DNA of 64,000 nucleotides, taken from NCBI GenBank assembly GCA_963774155.1, contig CAVZDW010000003.1, positions 186,001-250,000 of the forward strand, read 5' to 3'. The notes beneath the pieces were generated by a model. The model was not told the DNA's origin. It ran no database searches and was given only the letters and a program-made list of their open reading frames with translations. Below, in pieces: positions 60,873 through 64,000 of this stretch. Numbering within the stretch: the stretch's first letter is position 1; every line of letters begins with the position of its first letter. A program made the translations under genes and the position numbers. Source of the DNA: DASSUW01 sp963774155. Lineage in GTDB: Bacteria; Actinomycetota; Thermoleophilia; Solirubrobacterales; Solirubrobacteraceae.

Positions 60873-61127
60873 GTGCTCGTGTCGGACGTCCTGATGACCG
60901 TCGAGCTGGATCCCGAAGCGGCCACCGTGGCCGCGGCGGCCGAGCGCCTCGGCATCGATCCGGCCCGGATCGATGCCGAGTTCGGGGTGGTCAGCATCGA
61001 CCCCGAGCGGCACCTCTACAGCGTCCTCGTGGACGAGGAGGCGGCGAGCGGCGCCCAGGGGCGAGCCGGAGTCGAAGGGCCGTTCTCGAACCCGCGCATC
61101 GAGCCGTTCGGGCCGCCGCGCCCCTAG
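60873..61127 (+). CDS. 84-residue partner protein downstream of S8 protease
   Basis: GTG 60873 (GTG 60879 or ATG 60894 possible), 8 bases after the protease stop. TVELDPEAATVAAAAERLGI, DPARIDAEFGVVSIDPERHL, YSVLVDEE, then a flexible tail GPFSNPRIEPFGPPRP. Fold looks like a beta-alpha-beta-beta mini-domain plus Pro-rich C-terminus. Not recognised. As a separate gene behind a protease it might be an inhibitor, chaperone or substrate peptide; all are inference. Confidence 0.7.
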   Translation: MLVSDVLMTVELDPEAATVAAAAERLGIDPARIDAEFGVVSIDPERHLYSVLVDEEAASGAQGRAGVEGPFSNPRIEPFGPPRP

Positions 61128-61152
61128 ATCCGGCGGCGAGCCTAGGCGGAGC

Positions 61153-61920
61153 TCATGCCGCTGTCGCGAGGTGGCTCACGAAGTAGTCCAGCGCCGTCGC
61201 CGTCTTGGTCTGCTGCTCCCCCGAGAGGTCGACGCCCCGGTCGGACAGGTACGCCCGCGACTCGGCCGCGACCTGGAACATCTCCGCGGGCGGGCACTTC
61301 GTCGACAACTCGAGGATGCGGGAGCCGTCGGGGTACAGCCACAGCTCGGCCACCATCTTGCGGGGTATGTCCGCGGGCCGGAAGTTGAGCTTGAGCACGA
61401 GGATCGGTCCGAGCAGCGTGAGGTCCTCGAGCTCGAGCCCTGCGGGCGCATGAGCCTTGTAGAACGCCCGCTGCTCCTTCGAGAAGAGCTTGCGGATCGA
61501 GCGCTCGCCGGCGAGGCACCGCCGCACGTCGTCCTGGCCGAGCCGCCCCTTCATCGAGGCCGAGCAGACGTGGCCGCCGGGCATGGCGTCGAGCTCGACG
61601 ACCATGCCGGGTGACCGGCGGATCTCCTCCGGGATGTGCTCCGGCTCCACCGGCCGGCGCTTGATGACCGAGTCGTCGACCCGGCCTTGCACGCGCCGCG
61701 CCCGCACCACGACTCCGGCGCGGTTCAGCGCGAGCTCCGGGGTGTCGAAGAAGCTGACCATCCGGATCTGCGCGTCGATCGGATCCATCCCGAGCGCTAT
61801 CGCGGTCGAGCGGTGGTGCTCCTCGGGCACGGTCAGCTTCAGCTCGACGCTGTCCGAGCCGCCGGCGAGGGCCAGGATCTCGGACAACTGCTCGTCCGTC
61901 ATGTTGACGAGTTTGCTCAT
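61153..61920 (-). CDS. CYTH-like triphosphate-binding domain protein
   Basis: 255 residues. Features of the CYTH (CyaB-thiamine triphosphatase) tunnel fold: SVELKLTVP near residue 24 (degenerate ExExK), SFFDTPELALNRAGVVVRARR, VIKRRPV, then MVVELDAMPGG and LFSKEQRAFY. The family hydrolyses inorganic or thiamine triphosphate or makes cAMP; the loss of the first Glu of ExExK makes activity uncertain. ATG 61920 with GGAGG upstream; an earlier start at 61950 is less likely. Convergent with the protease partner gene. Confidence 0.83.
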   Translation of the reverse strand: MSKLVNMTDEQLSEILALAGGSDSVELKLTVPEEHHRSTAIALGMDPIDAQIRMVSFFDTPELALNRAGVVVRARRVQGRVDDSVIKRRPVEPEHIPEEIRRSPGMVVELDAMPGGHVCSASMKGRLGQDDVRRCLAGERSIRKLFSKEQRAFYKAHAPAGLELEDLTLLGPILVLKLNFRPADIPRKMVAELWLYPDGSRILELSTKCPPAEMFQVAAESRAYLSDRGVDLSGEQQTKTATALDYFVSHLATAA

Positions 61921-62016
61921 GGGTCCTCCCAGGTGGGGCAGTCGGGACAACCGTCTCGCGCGAGTGGGTGGCCGTGCATCACCCCATGGGGGTGAAGGGC
62001 CGTACGACGGGCGCGG

Positions 62017-62637
62017 CTAGACGGACAGGCTGACCGGGAACGTCGCGATCCAGAGCAGGCTGCCGAGGAACAGCGCGGCGCCCAGGCCGACGACGACCGT
62101 ACGCATCGTGGGCGAGCGGAGCCGTGTGCTGATGCCCGCGAAGAACAGCGCCGCGGCGAACAGCACGACGGCCAGCGAGTAGTTGTCGGCGCGCTGGATG
62201 AAGGTTCCCGCGCGCACCGAGAACGCCGCCGCGCGTGCCTCGAGCGCTTCGGCCTCGGCGGTCGCCGCGAGCCGGTACTCGGGCATGGCGAACGGCGACA
62301 GCGGGGCGTTGCGGTTGACACGCGGCCGGGTCGCGACCCAGGCCGTGAACGCCGGACGGAACTCGTCCCGGAAGCGCCGGCGGTAGAAGGCGGCGAGCTC
62401 GGTCTCGTCGACCGCGTAGGCGTCCACCCACTGAATGAACAGCGCGAGGTCGATCTGCACCTGCCGGTTCGCCACACCCGCCGCTCGCGTCGACTCGACG
62501 CGAGCGGCGACCGAGCCGCTCTGAGCCCTCGCCTGCTCGCCGTGCCAGCGCGCCGACTGGTACGCCGCCCACGCGGTCGCCACCGCCGCCACCGCGAGCA
62601 GCACCGTCGCCGCGAGCTCGAAGGTCCGGTCCCCCAT
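62017..62637 (-). CDS. membrane protein, three helices
   Basis: 206 residues: FELAATVLLAVAAVATAWAAY near the N-terminus, a soluble helical middle (RQVQIDLALFIQWVDAYAVD, RRRFRDEFRPAFTAWV) and two C-terminal helices (YSLAVVLFAAALFFAGIS, TVVVGLGAALFLGSLLWI). Not a named family, although the layout is common beside DUF4239 proteins. ATG 62637 overlaps the upstream stop by 3 bases, so the two are coupled. Confidence 0.78.
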   Translation of the reverse strand: MGDRTFELAATVLLAVAAVATAWAAYQSARWHGEQARAQSGSVAARVESTRAAGVANRQVQIDLALFIQWVDAYAVDETELAAFYRRRFRDEFRPAFTAWVATRPRVNRNAPLSPFAMPEYRLAATAEAEALEARAAAFSVRAGTFIQRADNYSLAVVLFAAALFFAGISTRLRSPTMRTVVVGLGAALFLGSLLWIATFPVSLSV

Positions 62638-63467
62638 CAGGCCGACACCGGCATGCCCTGCGCGTCGCACGGGAGCGGAGCGTTCACGCCGAGCACCTCG
62701 CGCGCGCTGTCGAGGAGCCGCAGCGTCCGCTCCATCGCGACCGGCTCGATCTGCCCGATGCCGGGCCGGTGCGGGCTGTCGAGCGCGTTGATCGCCAGCA
62801 GCGTGAGGACGATCACGGTGGTGGCCGAGCCCATCAGCATGGCCTGGGAGACCGCACCCTCCCCGCTGTCCGCGAAGAAGAGCATGTAGGCGAAGACGAC
62901 GCCCGCGATCAGGATGAGGACGAGCCAGATCGAGTGCGGGATGATCCCCTCCGCGCCGTGGAGCCGATCGCGCCGGCTCTCCTCGCGGTCCGAGGTCTGA
63001 TCGAGCCACTTCCCGAACGCCGCCTCCTCGGTCGGGCCGTCCGGCTTCGCGAGCTTCAGGGTCCGGAACAGCGCGACCGACCACGGGTTGATCGTGTCAC
63101 CGCTCGTCCCGTCCTCCATGCGCGGCCACTCCTGATGCACCACCGAGCGGCCGTAGCAGGCGAGCTCCCCGGACAGGCGCTCGCTCACCGGGGCCGGGAG
63201 GAACTCCGCGGTCTCGAACTGCTGCACCACGGTGAGCGCCTCGGACTCACCGCCCGTACGTGACTGGTCGTAGGAGCTGAACGCGAGGAAGATGATGAAG
63301 CCGGCGAAGATCGCGAAGCCGCCCGCGAGGACGCCGAAGACGCCCGACGCGCGGTCGCCGTCCGTGAAGTAGCTGCCCTCCGGCGCACGCCGCCGGACGA
63401 GCAGCATCGCCGCGATCGTCACGACGTTGACGGCGACGAGGACGACGACGGACCAGAGAAGGCTCAT
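62637..63467 (-). CDS. DUF4239 membrane protein
   Basis: 276 residues. N-terminal helices (SVVVLVAVNVVTIAAMLLVR, GVFGVLAGGFAIFAGFIIFLAF), a helical soluble region with EALTVVQQFETAEFLP and GELACYGRSVVHQEWPRM, and two C-terminal helices (SIWLVLILIAGVVFAYMLFF, LMGSATTVIVLTLLAINAL). Matches DUF4239 (bestrophin-like) proteins, which may form channels; function unproven. ATG 63467, first of a two-gene operon. Confidence 0.85.
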   Translation of the reverse strand: MSLLWSVVVLVAVNVVTIAAMLLVRRRAPEGSYFTDGDRASGVFGVLAGGFAIFAGFIIFLAFSSYDQSRTGGESEALTVVQQFETAEFLPAPVSERLSGELACYGRSVVHQEWPRMEDGTSGDTINPWSVALFRTLKLAKPDGPTEEAAFGKWLDQTSDREESRRDRLHGAEGIIPHSIWLVLILIAGVVFAYMLFFADSGEGAVSQAMLMGSATTVIVLTLLAINALDSPHRPGIGQIEPVAMERTLRLLDSAREVLGVNAPLPCDAQGMPVSA

Positions 63468-63633
63468 GCGCGCGCCACGCTAGGTGGCCCAGCGGGGGCG
63501 GGCATCGTCCCGATTGGATGATGCGTGCAGCGTGCCTGCCGGCCCCCCTCTCGCCGTGGGGCATACACCCTTGCCCGCGGTCGGCGCAGGCTGGATGGTC
63601 TTCGGGAATCCCGCCACGCCCGAGGAGGTCGCG

Positions 63634-64000
63634 ATGGAAGCGCACGAGGAACTGGGACCGATCGACATCGTCGTCATCGCCTTTCCGGCGGGCGCGCCGA
63701 TGACCGGCGAAGCCGTGCCCATGCTGCTGGACCTGGTCGACCGCGGGATCATCCGCGTGCTCGACGCGCTGTTCGTCATCAAGGAGGAGGACGGGACGTA
63801 CTCGGGCTTCGAGGCGACCGACCTCGAAAGCAAGGGCGTCGGCGACCTCGTCGCCTTCGAGGGCGCCACCTCCGGGCTGCTCGGCGACGACGACGTGGCC
63901 ACGGCCGCGGACGGCATCGAGCCGGGGTCGGCGGCGGTCATCATCGTCTTCGAGAACCGCTGGGCGGCGCCGTTCGCCGCCGCCGTCCGCCGCAACGGCG
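63634..64000 (+). CDS. DUF6325/DUF1269-like protein, 5' part
   Basis: 122 residues visible, running off the right edge. GPIDIVVIAFPAGAPMTGEA, MLLDLVDRGIIRVLDALFVI, IKEEDGTYSGFEATDLESKG, then VIIVFENRWAAPFAAAVRR. This pattern (dimeric ferredoxin-like domain, 'D-G-I-I-x-V-x-D' core) is the DUF6325/DUF1269 family of unknown function, often near membrane-stress genes. ATG 63634 with GAGGAGG 6 bases upstream; divergent from the DUF4239 operon with a 166-base spacer. Confidence 0.85.
   Translation, partial: MEAHEELGPIDIVVIAFPAGAPMTGEAVPMLLDLVDRGIIRVLDALFVIKEEDGTYSGFEATDLESKGVGDLVAFEGATSGLLGDDDVATAADGIEPGSAAVIIVFENRWAAPFAAAVRRNG

Noticed and set aside
1..64000. CRISPR, prophage, conjugative element, tRNA or rRNA genes
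   Set aside because: No spaced direct repeats, phage or transfer genes, and no recognisable tRNA or rRNA stretches were seen on either strand; the region reads as ordinary chromosome.

Overview
The window is very GC-rich, gene-dense DNA (no gap longer than about 190 bases without a gene) from an actinobacterium. The gene families, frequent GTG/TTG starts, 1-4 base start/stop overlaps, DtxR-type iron boxes, a ydaO-type c-di-AMP riboswitch and the secreted choice-of-anchor/WxL-like proteins suggest Thermoleophilia/Solirubrobacterales, but this is inference. I see no rRNA, tRNA, CRISPR array, transposase, integrase or phage gene.

Layout. 1-4000: five co-directional genes for surface or secreted proteins (end of a sugar-isomerase/choice-of-anchor protein, a lipoprotein, two small secreted proteins, an Ig-like protein) that resemble a WxL-type cell-wall module. 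4000-9320: ferredoxin-NADP reductase, ECF sigma factor, MerR regulator with DICT sensor domain, photolyase, TIGR01777 epimerase and a STAS protein, a possible light/stress block. 9330-12740: DedA protein and a TetR-MMPL pair sharing a palindromic operator. 12800-15420: broken phosphatase, secreted nuclease, small protein. 15400-17640: iron-regulated block (FhuF-like reductase, M20 peptidase, small protein) with two DtxR-type boxes. 17640-20880: c-di-AMP riboswitch, NlpC/P60 hydrolase, clan-A glycosidase, ATP-dependent DNA ligase. 20870-25580: carbon-catabolism cluster (DeoR regulator, sugar isomerase, creatininase-family hydrolase, divergent FAD oxidase, TetR). 25590-25760: a long imperfect inverted repeat. 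25770-33180: MFS exporter, amine oxidase, secreted propeller/LCAT-type lipase, manganese catalase with a ferritin-like partner. 33190-37600: zinc peptidase, TerC, alanine dehydrogenase with divergent Lrp regulator, aldo/keto reductase. 37600-41340: carotenoid-desaturase-like oxidoreductase, GGDEF/HD-GYP protein, Asp/Glu racemase. 41400-44920: small membrane protein, ferric-reductase-like protein and ApbE, followed in frame by amylosucrase. 44960-50250: YdeI-like protein, FAD oxidoreductase, broken S15 peptidase, iron-boxed siderophore-interacting protein, small membrane protein. 50340-53130: two-component system, small membrane protein, group III truncated haemoglobin. 53190-57510: thioredoxin-reductase-like flavoprotein and copper operon (CsoR-like operator, secreted His-rich protein, CopA). 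57520-64000: flippase-like membrane protein, cold-shock protein, two small basic proteins, S8 protease with small partner, CYTH protein, two membrane proteins and the start of a DUF6325 gene.

Data quality matters. Eight genes are interrupted by 14 single-base indels (12 insertions, 2 deletions). Removing or adding the base restores a normal family-length protein each time, so sequencing/assembly error is more likely than decay. Protein descriptions for these genes refer to the reconstructed reading.

Cooperation. Iron genes share DtxR boxes at three loci. Oxidative and metal stress functions (Mn catalase, truncated haemoglobin, copper efflux, FprA, photolyase) recur. Nucleotide signalling appears twice: c-di-AMP through the riboswitch and c-di-GMP through the GGDEF/HD-GYP protein.
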